Positions 1-8,737 are shown, counted from the first letter of the stretch. The stretch is DNA of 51,892 bases from Oscillospiraceae bacterium (GCA_015067725.1 SVLX01000015.1:1-51892), one strand, 5' to 3'. Numbers and translations are program-made. Notes: a model not told the origin generated them from the letters alone.

Positions 1-1
1 T

Positions 2-703
2 ACAGAACTGGAGGCCTTCTTCCGTCAAAGTCAGGGCCCCATGGATGATGGCCGGGAAGACTATATTGCCACCCAACAGCTGAAACTCAGCGACCAGCAG
101 GCGGCTGTGGCGGCCATTCGGGCAAAGTACGAAGCCGGAGAAATCTCTGCCTCCACCTATGAAGGGGAGATGATGTTCTATTCCGACCTGGATAAGAAAC
201 TCATGGCGTTTGAGGATTACAAGGCAGAAATTCAATCCCTGCAACAACTGGAAAATGGCTATGTCATGCCCCATTGGGTATACTCTGAACTCTTTGGCAT
301 CAGTGGCGATACGGTCCGCTCTCTGCAATTTTTGTGCGTGCTGGCGGTACTGCTCATTGGTATTCTCTACACCGCGGCAGAAGCCCAGACCGGCATGACC
401 AGAAGCCGCAGAGCCACACCAAGAGGCAGAGGCCGCGCTCTGTTGGCCAGACATGGTGCCGGTTGGCTGGTGGCAGCGGTGATTACCGTCTCTGCTTTTG
501 CCCTGCAATTCTTCCTTCTGCGGAAGAGCTATGGGTCACTGCCTTTCCTGGAAGCGCCGGTGAACAGTTTGATTTACTTCCGGGAGGTTTCCGGCAACTT
601 CAGTATTCTGGGCTATTGGCTGATGCGTGTTGGGGTCAGAGTGCTGACCATGTGCGGATGGAGCAGTCTCTTGCTGTATGCCGGAGACCGACTGCAAAAA
701 TAG
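2..703 (+). CDS. ABC transporter membrane protein, C-terminal part
   Basis: The frame is open from the left window edge, so only the C-terminal part of the gene is present and its start lies outside. The first visible half is hydrophilic and charged. It is followed by three or four hydrophobic segments: one near FLCVLAVLLIGILY, one in GWLVAAVITVSAFALQF, and one near the C terminus (MRVGVRVLTMCGWSSLLLY). The gene ends about 12 bases before an ABC-type ATPase on the same strand, so it is most likely the permease or an accessory membrane subunit of that transporter (ABC-2-like). The substrate cannot be told from sequence. A Met at position 41 is in frame but is probably internal. Confidence 0.7.
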   Translation, partial: TELEAFFRQSQGPMDDGREDYIATQQLKLSDQQAAVAAIRAKYEAGEISASTYEGEMMFYSDLDKKLMAFEDYKAEIQSLQQLENGYVMPHWVYSELFGISGDTVRSLQFLCVLAVLLIGILYTAAEAQTGMTRSRRATPRGRGRALLARHGAGWLVAAVITVSAFALQFFLLRKSYGSLPFLEAPVNSLIYFREVSGNFSILGYWLMRVGVRVLTMCGWSSLLLYAGDRLQK

Positions 704-714
704 GGGGGATTGAC

Positions 715-1602
715 ATGAAGATTGAAATTCGTAACCTAACCAAGAATTACGGGGCAACCTGCGCCCTCAAGGACTTTACGGTCACGCTCCGGCCCGGTGT
801 CTATGGACTTTTGGGGCCCAATGGCGCCGGCAAGTCCACCCTCATGGGACTTCTGACGGACACGGTGAAGCGGGAGACTGGCAAGATTCTCTGCGAAGGG
901 AAGGATATTCTGGAATTGGGCGCTGCTTTCCGGGCGCAGGTGGGATATATGCCCCAGCAACAGGGCTATTATGAGGAATTCACCGTGGGGCGGTATCTGT
1001 TCTATATGGCTTCGCTCAAGGGGATGAACAGGAAACAAGCCAAGGCGGAGATTCTCGATCTGCTGGAAGTGGTGGGACTCAGCCACTGCCTCCACAAGAA
1101 GATGGGCGGTCTGTCCGGTGGTATGCGGCAACGGATTCTGCTGGCACAGGCACTCCTAGGCGACCCGAAGATTCTCCTGCTGGATGAACCCACCGCCGGA
1201 CTCGACCCGGAGGAGAGAATCCGCATCCGGAATCACATCTCTGCCATTGCCGCAGACAAGATCATTTTGCTGGCAACCCATGTGGTCAGCGATGTGGAGA
1301 GCATTGCCGAGCAGGTCCTGCTCCTGCGCAAAGGCGAGCTGATCGCTGCCGATACTCCGGTGGCGCTGATTGAGGGTGTCCGTCCCTGCGTTTCTGAGGT
1401 GCTCTGTACCAAAGCGGAGCTGGAAGACTATCGGCAGAAGTATGCCATTTCCAACATCAGTCAGGTGGGTGGCAAACTGCTCCTGCAACTGGTGGGCGAC
1501 GATGTGCCCCCGTCGGTAACGGAGCAGGTGCGGGTCAGTCTGGACGATGTGTATCTCTTCCACACCAGAAAGGGCAGAGAAGAACCCGATATGGTGAAAT
1601 AA
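715..1602 (+). CDS. ABC transporter ATP-binding protein
   Basis: This is a 295-residue cytoplasmic ATPase. It has a Walker A motif (GPNGAGKST), a signature (LSGGMRQR), Walker B (ILLLDEPTAGLDP) and an H-loop (LLATHVVSD). After the nucleotide-binding domain comes a tail of roughly 90 residues, as in ABC-2 and bacteriocin/antibiotic-type exporters. The ATG at 715 is chosen because a purine-rich ribosome site (aggggggat) lies just upstream and the protein then begins with the usual MKIEIRNLTKNYG. Open reading frame further upstream is overlap with the preceding gene. It forms an operon with the membrane protein ending at 703. The function is ATP-driven export; the cargo is unknown. Confidence 0.9.
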   Translation: MKIEIRNLTKNYGATCALKDFTVTLRPGVYGLLGPNGAGKSTLMGLLTDTVKRETGKILCEGKDILELGAAFRAQVGYMPQQQGYYEEFTVGRYLFYMASLKGMNRKQAKAEILDLLEVVGLSHCLHKKMGGLSGGMRQRILLAQALLGDPKILLLDEPTAGLDPEERIRIRNHISAIAADKIILLATHVVSDVESIAEQVLLLRKGELIAADTPVALIEGVRPCVSEVLCTKAELEDYRQKYAISNISQVGGKLLLQLVGDDVPPSVTEQVRVSLDDVYLFHTRKGREEPDMVK

Positions 1603-1610
1603 TCCCATTC

Positions 1611-1646
1611 AATCCGGCTGTCTCTGGGAATGGAGATGGCCGGATT
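1611..1646 (+). other. hairpin downstream of ABC ATPase
   Basis: Eight-base inverted repeat AATCCGGC (1611-1618) and GCCGGATT (1639-1646), just after the ATPase stop codon. No T-run follows, so it is a weak terminator candidate or a 3'-end stabilising hairpin. Confidence 0.35.
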
Positions 1647-1728
1647 TGTAAAAAATGTCAATTCTGGATGGATATATGGAGCTTGTTTGTAAAAAACAAA
1701 CAAAAAGCAAAAAAATGAAAAAAAGGAC

Positions 1729-1757
1729 TTGCATTTTCTGAGGAATGGTGCTAGAAT
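1729..1757 (+). promoter_or_regulatory. sigma-70-type promoter, orphan or distal tRNA promoter
   Basis: TTGCAT at 1729-1734 and TAGAAT at 1752-1757 are separated by 17 bp. Transcription would start near 1764, about 130 bases before tRNA-Thr. No credible gene begins between this promoter and the tRNA. It is either a second tRNA promoter or drives a small RNA. The AT-rich inverted repeat near 1820-1843 could end such an RNA, weakly. Confidence 0.5.
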
Positions 1758-1847
1758 ACAGAAGCTGTGTGCGGGACACCAGCCAAGCACCAGAACAGCA
1801 CGGTACTCCGCTGCCCAAGAAATTTTCAAAAATTTTGAAAATTCTTC

Positions 1848-1876
1848 TTGACAAATCGGAAGTTATGGAGTATAAT
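1848..1876 (+). promoter_or_regulatory. tRNA-Thr promoter
   Basis: Consensus -35 TTGACA (1848-1853) and consensus -10 TATAAT (1871-1876) with a 17-bp spacer. The predicted start lies about 12 bases before the mature tRNA 5' end. This is the strongest-looking promoter in the window. Confidence 0.9.
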
Positions 1877-1894
1877 GCTAAGGCAGTCCGGAAT

Positions 1895-1970
<76 letters not shown>

Positions 1971-1977
1971 TCTTATG

Positions 1978-2006
1978 GCCCAACGCTTTCGGCGTTGGGC
2001 TTTTTT
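1978..2006 (+). terminator. rho-independent terminator after tRNA-Thr
   Basis: Stem GCCCAACGC, loop TTTC, stem GCGTTGGGC, then six T. It ends the tRNA transcript directly before the metal exporter gene. Confidence 0.92.
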
Positions 2007-2059
2007 CTATCTCTGGAATGAATCCAATTGGTTCAGCTTTTAGAAATGGAGTTTTCGCT

Positions 2060-2917
2060 TTGGAAGAATTCACTCATGCCATAATCCATGCCTTGGAGGA
2101 TACAGCCAAGCTGTTGCCCCTGCTTTTTTTGACCTACCTTCTGATGGAATATCTGGAGCACCATACCGGTGGACGGCTGAGCCGAACCATGACTGCTGCG
2201 AAGAAGGGCGGCCCTTTCTTTGGCTCCCTTCTGGGATTGATTCCGCAGTGCGGCTTTGCCGGGGCGGCCTCCAACCTCTATGCCGGTGGTGCCATTACCA
2301 TGGGCACTCTGCTGGCAGTCTTTTTGGCTACCTCTGATGAGATGCTCCCCATTCTGATTTCTACCCGGATGCCGGTTTGGCAGATTCTCGTTATTCTTGG
2401 GGTGAAGCTGGTCTGCGGTATTGTGGTGGGCTTCCTGGTGGACGGATTTGTCTGTCAGCAGAACTGGCAACACGAAAGAGATATCCACGATTTCTGCCGG
2501 CAGGAGAATTGCTCCTGCGAGGGCGGGATCTTCCGCTCTGCCCTGCGGCACACCGTGAAGATCGCGCTGGTCATTCTGGTGGCTGTGGCTGTTCTGAATG
2601 TGGTCTTCGAGTTTGTCCCCCGGGAGGATGTGGCAAGGATTTGCAACATTCCGGTTCTTGGTGAGGTGCTCATGGCCATTATTGGCTTGATGCCCAATTG
2701 TGCTGCTTCGGTGCTGGTCACTGACCTGTATGTTGAGGGTGTGATTGGTTGTGGCCCCATGTTTGCCGGGCTCTTGGCCAATGCCGGTGTGGGTCTGCTG
2801 GTGCTGTTCAGAGTCAACCGGAAGGGCAGAGAGAATCTGACCATTGCGGCTTTGCTGGCGTGCTCCGCGGTGATCTTGGGGATTGTTTTGGGATTTGCCT
2901 TTGACGGCATCCTGTAA
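2060..2917 (+). CDS. putative heavy-metal exporter, ArsP_2/DUF2899 family
   Basis: This is an integral membrane protein of about 285 residues. Two related halves each carry a proline-cysteine loop: GLIPQCGFAGAASNLYAGG in the first and GLMPNCAASVLVTDLYVEG in the second. That inverted duplication is the hallmark of the putative 10-TM heavy-metal (arsenic or manganese) exporter family. A central loop is rich in Cys and His (QQNWQHERDIHDFCRQENC), possibly a metal-binding segment. The TTG at 2060 is preferred because GGAG lies 8 bases upstream and family members start with this acidic helix followed by LLPLLFLTYLLMEYLEHH. The ATG at 2018 is in frame but lacks a ribosome site. No clear promoter separates it from the tRNA terminator. 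The family is recognised; the ion is not known. Confidence 0.8.
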   Translation: MEEFTHAIIHALEDTAKLLPLLFLTYLLMEYLEHHTGGRLSRTMTAAKKGGPFFGSLLGLIPQCGFAGAASNLYAGGAITMGTLLAVFLATSDEMLPILISTRMPVWQILVILGVKLVCGIVVGFLVDGFVCQQNWQHERDIHDFCRQENCSCEGGIFRSALRHTVKIALVILVAVAVLNVVFEFVPREDVARICNIPVLGEVLMAIIGLMPNCAASVLVTDLYVEGVIGCGPMFAGLLANAGVGLLVLFRVNRKGRENLTIAALLACSAVILGIVLGFAFDGIL

Positions 2918-2980
2918 GGGTGAATCCGTACCTGAATTGGTGGTTTTTTGTGATAAATCCCCTGTTTTTATAAGTTTTTG

Positions 2981-3009
2981 TTGCATTTTGTCCGTTTGTC
3001 TGATATACT
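2981..3009 (+). promoter_or_regulatory. promoter for the NahK-like kinase
   Basis: TTGCAT (2981-2986), a 17-bp spacer and TATACT (3004-3009). Transcription from near 3016 would give a leader of about 95 bases. No riboswitch fold was recognised in the leader. Confidence 0.65.
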
Positions 3010-3112
3010 TGCGCTACTGTCTGTAATAGTAACCGCTTCTTATTCCGGTTCATATGATATAGATACGGCACACCTTATTGGTGCTTAAGTCCTAAGTTAT
3101 TTGGAGGTTCTT

Positions 3113-4180
3113 ATGGAACAACTCATTTCTGCTTTCCAAATTGATGGTAAGCCCGTTGAATGGAAGGTTTTTGGCCACGGCCATATTAATTATACCCTGA
3201 AGGTACTTACCGATACCGGTGCGGAATATGTGCTGCAGCAGATTAACCGCTATGTGTTTAAAGACCCTGTCCGCTTGATGGAGAATGTGGTTTCCGTTAC
3301 TGCATTCCTTCGGAAGAAGAATGACGACCCAAGAGCATCTCTGCGTTTCCTGCCTACCCACGACGGAAAATTCTACCATGTGGATGAACAGGGTGAGTAT
3401 TGGCGGATGTATGACTTCGTGGGTGGTTTCTGCCTGGATTTGCCGGAGACTGACCAGGACTTCTACCAGAGTGCCCTGGCCTTTGGCCGTTTTCAGGAGA
3501 TGCTGTCGGATTTCCCGGCGGATAGCCTTTTTGAGACCATCCCCGAATTCCACAATACTGCCTTTCGGTATGGCACATTCCGCAAGGCGATTGCCGAAGA
3601 TAAGGCCGGTCGTGTGGCCAGTGTGCAGAAAGACATTGATTTTATCCTGAGCAGGGAAGAAGACGGCGGCTCTCTGCAGCATATGCGGGAGAGCGGGGAA
3701 CTTCCCCTCCGTGTTACGCACAACGATACCAAGCTGAATAATGTCCTGTTGGACCGCAATACCAGAGAGTCGGTCTGCGTTCTGGATTTGGATACGGTTA
3801 TGCCCGGTCTGTCCCTGTATGACTATGGTGACTCCATCCGTTTCGGTGCTGCCACTGCGGAAGAAGATGTGCTCGATACCAGCCTCATGGGTCTGGATCT
3901 CCACCTCTTTGAAATTTACACCAGAGGCTATATTGAGGCTTGCCCCTCTCTGACGGACAGAGAGATTGAAATGATGCCCATGGGGGCTAAGGTGCTGACA
4001 CTGGAGTTGGCTATGCGCTTTTTGACCGACTATCTGGATGGCGACCTGTACTTCAAGGTGACCTATCCTGAGCACAATCTGGTCCGTGCCCGTGCCCAAA
4101 TGAAGCTGGTCATGGATATGGAGGAGAAGTGGGCCGAGATGCATGAAATCGTGGCAAAGGTCGCGAAAGAATTGCGATAA
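3113..4180 (+). CDS. nahK: N-acetylhexosamine 1-kinase-like aminoglycoside-type kinase
   Basis: A 355-residue cytoplasmic protein of the APH/choline-kinase fold. It carries the catalytic loop HNDTKLNNVLLD (HxDxxxxN) and the metal-binding stretch LDLDTVMPGLSLYDYGDSIR. These features, the length, and the N terminus with GHGHINYTLKV match NahK-type kinases, which phosphorylate GlcNAc/GalNAc at C1 in lacto-N-biose and mucin-sugar salvage. The ATG at 3113 has GGAGG at 3103-3107; an upstream TTG would lie on top of that site. The gene has its own promoter and terminator, and no GNB phosphorylase or mutase neighbour is seen, so substrate assignment is by family only. Confidence 0.82.
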   Translation: MEQLISAFQIDGKPVEWKVFGHGHINYTLKVLTDTGAEYVLQQINRYVFKDPVRLMENVVSVTAFLRKKNDDPRASLRFLPTHDGKFYHVDEQGEYWRMYDFVGGFCLDLPETDQDFYQSALAFGRFQEMLSDFPADSLFETIPEFHNTAFRYGTFRKAIAEDKAGRVASVQKDIDFILSREEDGGSLQHMRESGELPLRVTHNDTKLNNVLLDRNTRESVCVLDLDTVMPGLSLYDYGDSIRFGAATAEEDVLDTSLMGLDLHLFEIYTRGYIEACPSLTDREIEMMPMGAKVLTLELAMRFLTDYLDGDLYFKVTYPEHNLVRARAQMKLVMDMEEKWAEMHEIVAKVAKELR

Positions 4181-4193
4181 AACCTTCTTTTTG

Positions 4194-4226
4194 GCACGCT
4201 GCGACTAACCCCGCAGCGTGCTTTTT
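4194..4226 (+). terminator. terminator after nahK-like gene
   Basis: Perfect 10-bp stem GCACGCTGCG/CGCAGCGTGC with a loop of about 8 bases, followed by five T (4222-4226). Confidence 0.88.
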
Positions 4227-4258
4227 ACGAGCTTAAACAGATGAAAAGGAAATGATCT

Positions 4259-5650
4259 ATGAGACTTAATCGCTACCTGGGAAATAAGCAGTTCTATAAG
4301 TCCACCATGATGGTGGCGCTGCCCATTATGATTCAGAATGCCATCACCAATTTCGTGGGCATGCTGGACAATATTATGGTGGGTCAGGTGGGCGTTGCGC
4401 AGATGAGCGGCGTCGCTATCGTCAACCAATTGCTCTTTGTCTTCAACCTGTGTATTTTCGGCGCAGTGTCCGGTGCAGGCATTTTTACGGCGCAGTTTGC
4501 CGGCTCCAAAGACCATGAGGGTGTGCGTTATACCTTCCGGTTTAAGATTCTCACCTGTCTGGTGCTGACGGCAATTGGCTCTGCCGCATTTATTCTGGCA
4601 GGCGAACCCCTGATTCGGCTGTATCTGACCGGTGAAGGCACACCGGAGGAGGCGCAACTGTTCCTGGATTATGGTCAGCAGTATTTGCGGGTCATGCTCT
4701 TTGGTCTCCTGCCCTTTGCCCTGACCAATGCCTATTCCGGCACCCTGAGAGAGAATGGGCAAACCATGGTGCCTATGATTTCGGGTATTTCCGCAGTGCT
4801 GGTGAATCTGGTGCTGAACTATGTCCTGATTTTCGGACACTTTGGGTTTAAGCCCATGGGTGTTGAGGGTGCTGCACTGGCGACGGTTATTTCCCGGTAT
4901 GTGGAGCTGGCCGTGGTGGCGGTCTGGACCCACACCCACAAGGAGAGAGTTCCTTTCATTCAGGGCGCATACAAGTCCTTGCGTATCCCTATGGCGTTGA
5001 CTAAAGGCATTATGATTAAGGGTATGCCCCTGCTGGTTAATGAGGCCCTCTGGTCCAGTGGCATGGCAATCCTGAACCAGTGCTATTCTGTCCGGGCGCT
5101 GGAGGTCGTCTCTGCGGTGAACATTTCCAGCACAATCTGTAATGTCTTTAATGTCTGCTTTATCGCCATGGGCAATACCGTGGGTATTCTGGTGGGGCAG
5201 GCTCTGGGCGCAGGCAAATCCGAGGAGGAGGTCCGGGATTTGGACCGGAAACTGATTGTCTTCTCGGTGCTGTTCTGCCTGATTTTCGGTCTGGCTCTGG
5301 CAGCGGTTTCCGGATTCTTCCCCCAGATTTATGATGCCTCCCAGTCCATCCGGGATTTGGCAACCACCTTCATTCTGATTGCCGCCCTGATGATGCCGTT
5401 CCATGCCTATACCAATGCCGCTTACTTCACCCTTCGCTCCGGCGGTAAGACACTGGTTACGTTCCTCTTTGACAGTTGCTTTGTTTGGACGGTCTGTATT
5501 CCGCTGGCCTGGTGTCTGGCACACCTGACCGGGATTCCCATTGTGCCCATGTATTTTATCTGCCAGACCACGGAAATTCTCAAGTGTTTCCTGGGCGGCT
5601 ATATGCTGAAGAAGGGTAGCTGGATTCAGAATATTGCCGTGAAGAACTGA
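4259..5650 (+). CDS. MATE family efflux transporter
   Basis: A 463-residue membrane protein with about 12 hydrophobic helices and the pseudo-symmetric halves of the MATE/NorM fold. The N terminus reads TMMVALPIMIQNAITNFVGM followed by DNIMVGQVG, typical of the family, and VGILVGQALGAGKSEEE occurs in the second half. It would export cationic drugs or metabolites using a Na+ or H+ gradient. AAAGGAA precedes the ATG at about 8 bases. The next gene, a YgiQ-type radical SAM protein, starts 26 bases later and may be cotranscribed. The substrate cannot be inferred. Confidence 0.92.
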   Translation: MRLNRYLGNKQFYKSTMMVALPIMIQNAITNFVGMLDNIMVGQVGVAQMSGVAIVNQLLFVFNLCIFGAVSGAGIFTAQFAGSKDHEGVRYTFRFKILTCLVLTAIGSAAFILAGEPLIRLYLTGEGTPEEAQLFLDYGQQYLRVMLFGLLPFALTNAYSGTLRENGQTMVPMISGISAVLVNLVLNYVLIFGHFGFKPMGVEGAALATVISRYVELAVVAVWTHTHKERVPFIQGAYKSLRIPMALTKGIMIKGMPLLVNEALWSSGMAILNQCYSVRALEVVSAVNISSTICNVFNVCFIAMGNTVGILVGQALGAGKSEEEVRDLDRKLIVFSVLFCLIFGLALAAVSGFFPQIYDASQSIRDLATTFILIAALMMPFHAYTNAAYFTLRSGGKTLVTFLFDSCFVWTVCIPLAWCLAHLTGIPIVPMYFICQTTEILKCFLGGYMLKKGSWIQNIAVKN

Positions 5651-5676
5651 TCGACTTTACGTTTTGGAGGGATACT

Positions 5677-7638
5677 ATGTCGGAATTCTTACCCATCAGC
5701 AGACTGGATATGCAAGAGCGTGGCTGGTCACAGTGCGACTTTGTCTACATCATTGGCGATGCCTATGTGGATCATCCCTCCTTTGGTCATGCCATCATCA
5801 GCCGGGTACTGGAGTCTGCGGGCTATAAGGTGGGCGTTATCTCCCAGCCCGACTGGAAAGACCCCAAATCCATCCAGATTCTGGGCAAGCCCAGGCTGGG
5901 TTTCCTGGTCACCGGAGGCAACATGGACTCTATGGTGAACCACTATACCGTCTCCAGACACCGCCGGAAGACCGATGCCTTCACCCCCGGCGGCATCATG
6001 GGCAAGCGCCCGGACCGGGCAACCATCGTCTATTGCAATCTGATTCGTCAGGTTTACCGGGATGTCCCCATCATCATTGGTGGCGTTGAGGCGAGCCTGC
6101 GGCGACTGGCACACTATGATTATTGGTCAGACAAACTGCGCCGCTCCATTTTGCTCGACGCACAGGCAGATCTGCTGCTTTATGGCATGGGGGAACGGAG
6201 CATCCGGGAAGTGGCAGATGGGCTCAATGGCGGACTTAGCATCAAAGACATCACCTATGTGGATGGTTCAGTTTACCGGACAGACGAGCCGGATGCGAGC
6301 TTTCCCACCATCATTCTGCCGGGGTTTGACCGGTTAAGGGAGGATAAGCGGGCTTACGCCGAGAGTTTCCGGATTCAGTACCGGAATACCGACCCCTTTA
6401 CCGCCAAGCGTCTGGCAGAGCCCTGTGGCACTGACGGCTATGTGGTGCAGAATCCGCCCCAGAAGCCACTGAGCCGGGAAGAAATGGATGAGGTCTATGG
6501 TTTGCCCTATTGCCGCACTTTCCACCCCAGCTACAAGAAAGCCGGCGGCGTACCGGCAATTGAGGAAGTTCGGTTCTCGCTGGTGTCCAACCGGGGCTGT
6601 TTTGGCGCGTGCTCTTTCTGCGCCCTGACCTTCCATCAGGGGCGGATTGTTCAGACCAGAAGCCATGAGTCCATTCTTACCGAGGCGGAAACCATGACCC
6701 ATGACCCGGAATTCAAGGGCTATATTCATGATGTGGGTGGTCCAACGGCGGATTTCCGTGCGCCGGCCTGTGAAAAACAACTGACCAAGGGCGTCTGCCC
6801 CGGCCGACAGTGTTTGTTCCCCACGCCCTGCAAAAATCTCCGTGCTGACCACAGCGACTATTTGGCCTTGCTGCGGAAACTGCGGAAACTGCCCGGCGTG
6901 AAGAAAGTCTTCATCCGCAGTGGCATCCGGTTTGACTATGTGCTGGCCGATTCCAAAGACACCTTTCTGCGGGAGCTGATTCAGCACCATGTCTCCGGTC
7001 AGCTTAAGGTTGCTCCAGAGCACGTCAGTGATCAGGTCCTGAGTCTCATGGGCAAGCCCGGCAATCAGGTCTATCGGAAGTTTGCGGACAAGTATTTTGC
7101 GCTGAATCAGCAGTTTGGCTTAAAACAGTTCCTTGTGCCTTATCTTATGTCTTCCCATCCCGGCTCGACCATGAAAGAGGCGGTGAAGCTGGCGGAGTTT
7201 GTCCGGGATATGGGCTATATGCCGGAGCAGGTGCAGGATTTCTATCCCACCCCTTCCACCATCTCCACGGTCATGTACTATACCGGGCTTGACCCCAGAA
7301 CCATGGAGCGGGTCTATGTGCCGGTAAGTCCCCATGAGAAAGCTATGCAGCGGGCACTGATTCAATATCGCGACCCCAAGAATTACAAACTGGTCTATGA
7401 GGCGCTCCTTTTGGCCAAGCGGGAAGATTTAATTGGTTCAGGCCCCAAGTGCCTGATTCATGCACCCCGGGGTAAAATGCCCCAAATTGACCACAACGGG
7501 TCAGGGGAGAAACAGACCCGGAGCGGCACGGCAAAACCCACCCCCACCAAGTCTGCTCAATCCGGAAAGAAACAACCTCCCGCCCATAGGAAGACCGCCC
7601 CCACCAGGAATGGTCAGCCCAACCGGAAAAAGAGATAA
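5677..7638 (+). CDS. YgiQ family radical SAM protein
   Basis: A 653-residue protein with an N-terminal UPF0313 domain (PISRLDMQERGWSQCDFVYI). The radical SAM cluster motif CFGACSFC (CX3CX2C) sits at about residues 308-315 within SNRGCFGACSFCALTFHQGR. A second conserved Cys-rich stretch is CEKQLTKGVCPGRQC. The C-terminal 50 or so residues are basic, proline-rich and low-complexity, perhaps nucleic-acid binding. The family is widespread in anaerobes and its reaction is unknown. TTTGGAGGGA lies 5-10 bases before the ATG. It sits behind the MATE gene and ahead of a terminator. Confidence 0.92.
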   Translation: MSEFLPISRLDMQERGWSQCDFVYIIGDAYVDHPSFGHAIISRVLESAGYKVGVISQPDWKDPKSIQILGKPRLGFLVTGGNMDSMVNHYTVSRHRRKTDAFTPGGIMGKRPDRATIVYCNLIRQVYRDVPIIIGGVEASLRRLAHYDYWSDKLRRSILLDAQADLLLYGMGERSIREVADGLNGGLSIKDITYVDGSVYRTDEPDASFPTIILPGFDRLREDKRAYAESFRIQYRNTDPFTAKRLAEPCGTDGYVVQNPPQKPLSREEMDEVYGLPYCRTFHPSYKKAGGVPAIEEVRFSLVSNRGCFGACSFCALTFHQGRIVQTRSHESILTEAETMTHDPEFKGYIHDVGGPTADFRAPACEKQLTKGVCPGRQCLFPTPCKNLRADHSDYLALLRKLRKLPGVKKVFIRSGIRFDYVLADSKDTFLRELIQHHVSGQLKVAPEHVSDQVLSLMGKPGNQVYRKFADKYFALNQQFGLKQFLVPYLMSSHPGSTMKEAVKLAEFVRDMGYMPEQVQDFYPTPSTISTVMYYTGLDPRTMERVYVPVSPHEKAMQRALIQYRDPKNYKLVYEALLLAKREDLIGSGPKCLIHAPRGKMPQIDHNGSGEKQTRSGTAKPTPTKSAQSGKKQPPAHRKTAPTRNGQPNRKKR

Positions 7639-7643
7639 GTATA

Positions 7644-7684
7644 CCGCCGGCAAACCTACAAGATGGTCTGTCGGCGGCCTTTTT
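7644..7684 (+). terminator. terminator after ygiQ-type gene
   Basis: CCGCCG (7644-7649) pairs with CGGCGG (7672-7677) and the stem extends inward through partly paired bases. CCTTTTT follows. Confidence 0.75.
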
Positions 7685-7746
7685 CTGGCATAGGGGCGGT
7701 GTCATGGACATATCCTGTTCCATACAACTGAAACTGAGGTGGATAT

Positions 7747-8364
7747 ATGGAACAGGTAACCAACTTCATTGAACTGCGGGGAATGCTGGAAGAACTGCCC
7801 CGGTTTTCCCACGAGAATCACGGCAAGACCTTCTATCGATTCCGTCTGGAAGTCCCAAGACTCTCCGGGACGACTGACCATTTGCAGGTGATTTGTCGCC
7901 GGGAAGTCCTTGATGGGATTGACCCTTCAGCCGGGGGGCAAATTCACCTCCGGGGGCAGATCCGGTCTTTCCACAATCCTGACGCCGATACCCAGAAACT
8001 GCAGATTTTTGCCTATGCCGACAATCTGGAAACCGACGACCTGGAACCGTGCAATCAGGTCAGCCTTGAGGGGACAATTCGTAAGCCGCCGGTCTATCGG
8101 CGGACACCTCTGGGCAGGGAAATCTGTGATGTGATGCTGTCGGTTGCCAGAAGCTATGGGCGGTGGGACTATCTGCCCTGCATATTCTGGGGAAGACTGG
8201 CGCAAATGGTGTCCGGTTGTGTACCGGGGGACAGTTTACAACTTCAGGGGCGGTTGCAGAGCCGGCAATACCGGAAACTGACCGATGAGGGCATGGTGGA
8301 GCGTACAGCTTATGAGGTGTCGGCGCTGACGGCAGAGTTGTGCAACCGGGAGTACATGATTTAG
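7747..8364 (+). CDS. single-stranded DNA-binding protein, tandem OB-fold
   Basis: 205 residues with two OB-fold-like halves. The first is NFIELRGMLEELPRFSHENH...FYRFRLEVPRLSG and the second is NQVSLEGTIRKPPVYRRTP...VMLSVARSYGRWDYLPCIF. The second has the SSB-type pattern (a strand, then W.G..A) in IFWGRLAQMVSGCVPGDSLQ. The length and double domain match the accessory SSB-like proteins common in Clostridia rather than the replicative Ssb. A GAGGTGG ribosome site lies a few bases before the ATG at 7747. It probably binds ssDNA in repair or recombination. It stands alone between two terminator-like hairpins. Confidence 0.78.
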   Translation: MEQVTNFIELRGMLEELPRFSHENHGKTFYRFRLEVPRLSGTTDHLQVICRREVLDGIDPSAGGQIHLRGQIRSFHNPDADTQKLQIFAYADNLETDDLEPCNQVSLEGTIRKPPVYRRTPLGREICDVMLSVARSYGRWDYLPCIFWGRLAQMVSGCVPGDSLQLQGRLQSRQYRKLTDEGMVERTAYEVSALTAELCNREYMI

Positions 8365-8385
8365 TCAATAAAACCGTAAATGGAA

Positions 8386-8411
8386 ACAGGCTCACGGTGC
8401 TGTGAGCCTGT
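8386..8411 (+). terminator. hairpin after SSB-like gene
   Basis: Perfect 10-bp inverted repeat ACAGGCTCAC/GTGAGCCTGT around a GGTGCT loop. Only a short ATTT follows, so it is a terminator of uncertain strength. Confidence 0.5.
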
Positions 8412-8468
8412 GCCGGATTTAAGAGAAGGGGATATTTGGGAGAACTTCAAAAATCGTAAAAAAATAGC

Positions 8469-8497
8469 TTGACAAGTTGGGGAATATATGCTAGAAT
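8469..8497 (+). promoter_or_regulatory. promoter of the tRNA-Ser pair
   Basis: TTGACA (8469-8474), a 17-bp spacer and TAGAAT (8492-8497), about 18 bases before tRNA-Ser(TGA). Confidence 0.85.
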
Positions 8498-8515
8498 GTC
8501 AAAGTCTTCTGAAAC

Positions 8516-8604
8516 GGAGAGATGTCCGAGCGGTTTAAGGAGCTGGTCTTGAAAACCAGTGACTCAGAAATGAGCCGTGGGTTCGAATCCCACTCTCTCC
8601 GCCA
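8516..8604 (+). tRNA. tRNA-Ser (anticodon TGA)
   Basis: An 89-nt class II tRNA. The acceptor GGAGAGA (8516-8522) pairs with TCTCTCC (8594-8600), followed by G and an encoded CCA. The anticodon arm is CTGGT-CTTGAAA-ACCAG, giving TGA, which reads UCN codons with a preference for UCA. The long variable arm (GACTCAGAAATGAGCC) and T-loop GTTCGAATC fit serine identity. Confidence 0.97.
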
Positions 8605-8635
8605 CATCATCCCCCATATCCCATTTCTTTTATTC

Positions 8636-8727
8636 GGAGTGATACCCAAGAGGCCGAAGGGGCTCCCCTGCTAAGGGAGTAGGCGTCTAAAAAGCGCGCG
8701 AGGGTTCAAATCCCTCTCACTCCGCCA
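8636..8727 (+). tRNA. tRNA-Ser (anticodon GCT)
   Basis: A 92-nt class II tRNA. The acceptor GGAGTGA (8636-8642) pairs with TCACTCC (8717-8723), followed by G and an encoded CCA. The anticodon arm is CTCCC-CTGCTAA-GGGAG, giving GCT, which reads AGC/AGU. A long variable arm is present. It lies 31 bases after tRNA-Ser(TGA) and is probably processed from the same transcript. Confidence 0.96.
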
Positions 8728-8737
8728 AGACAAAGAA

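Noticed and set aside
2918..3112. Riboswitch or T-box leader ahead of the kinase
   Set aside because: No recognised aptamer core, antiterminator or specifier stem could be seen; only a promoter and ribosome site.
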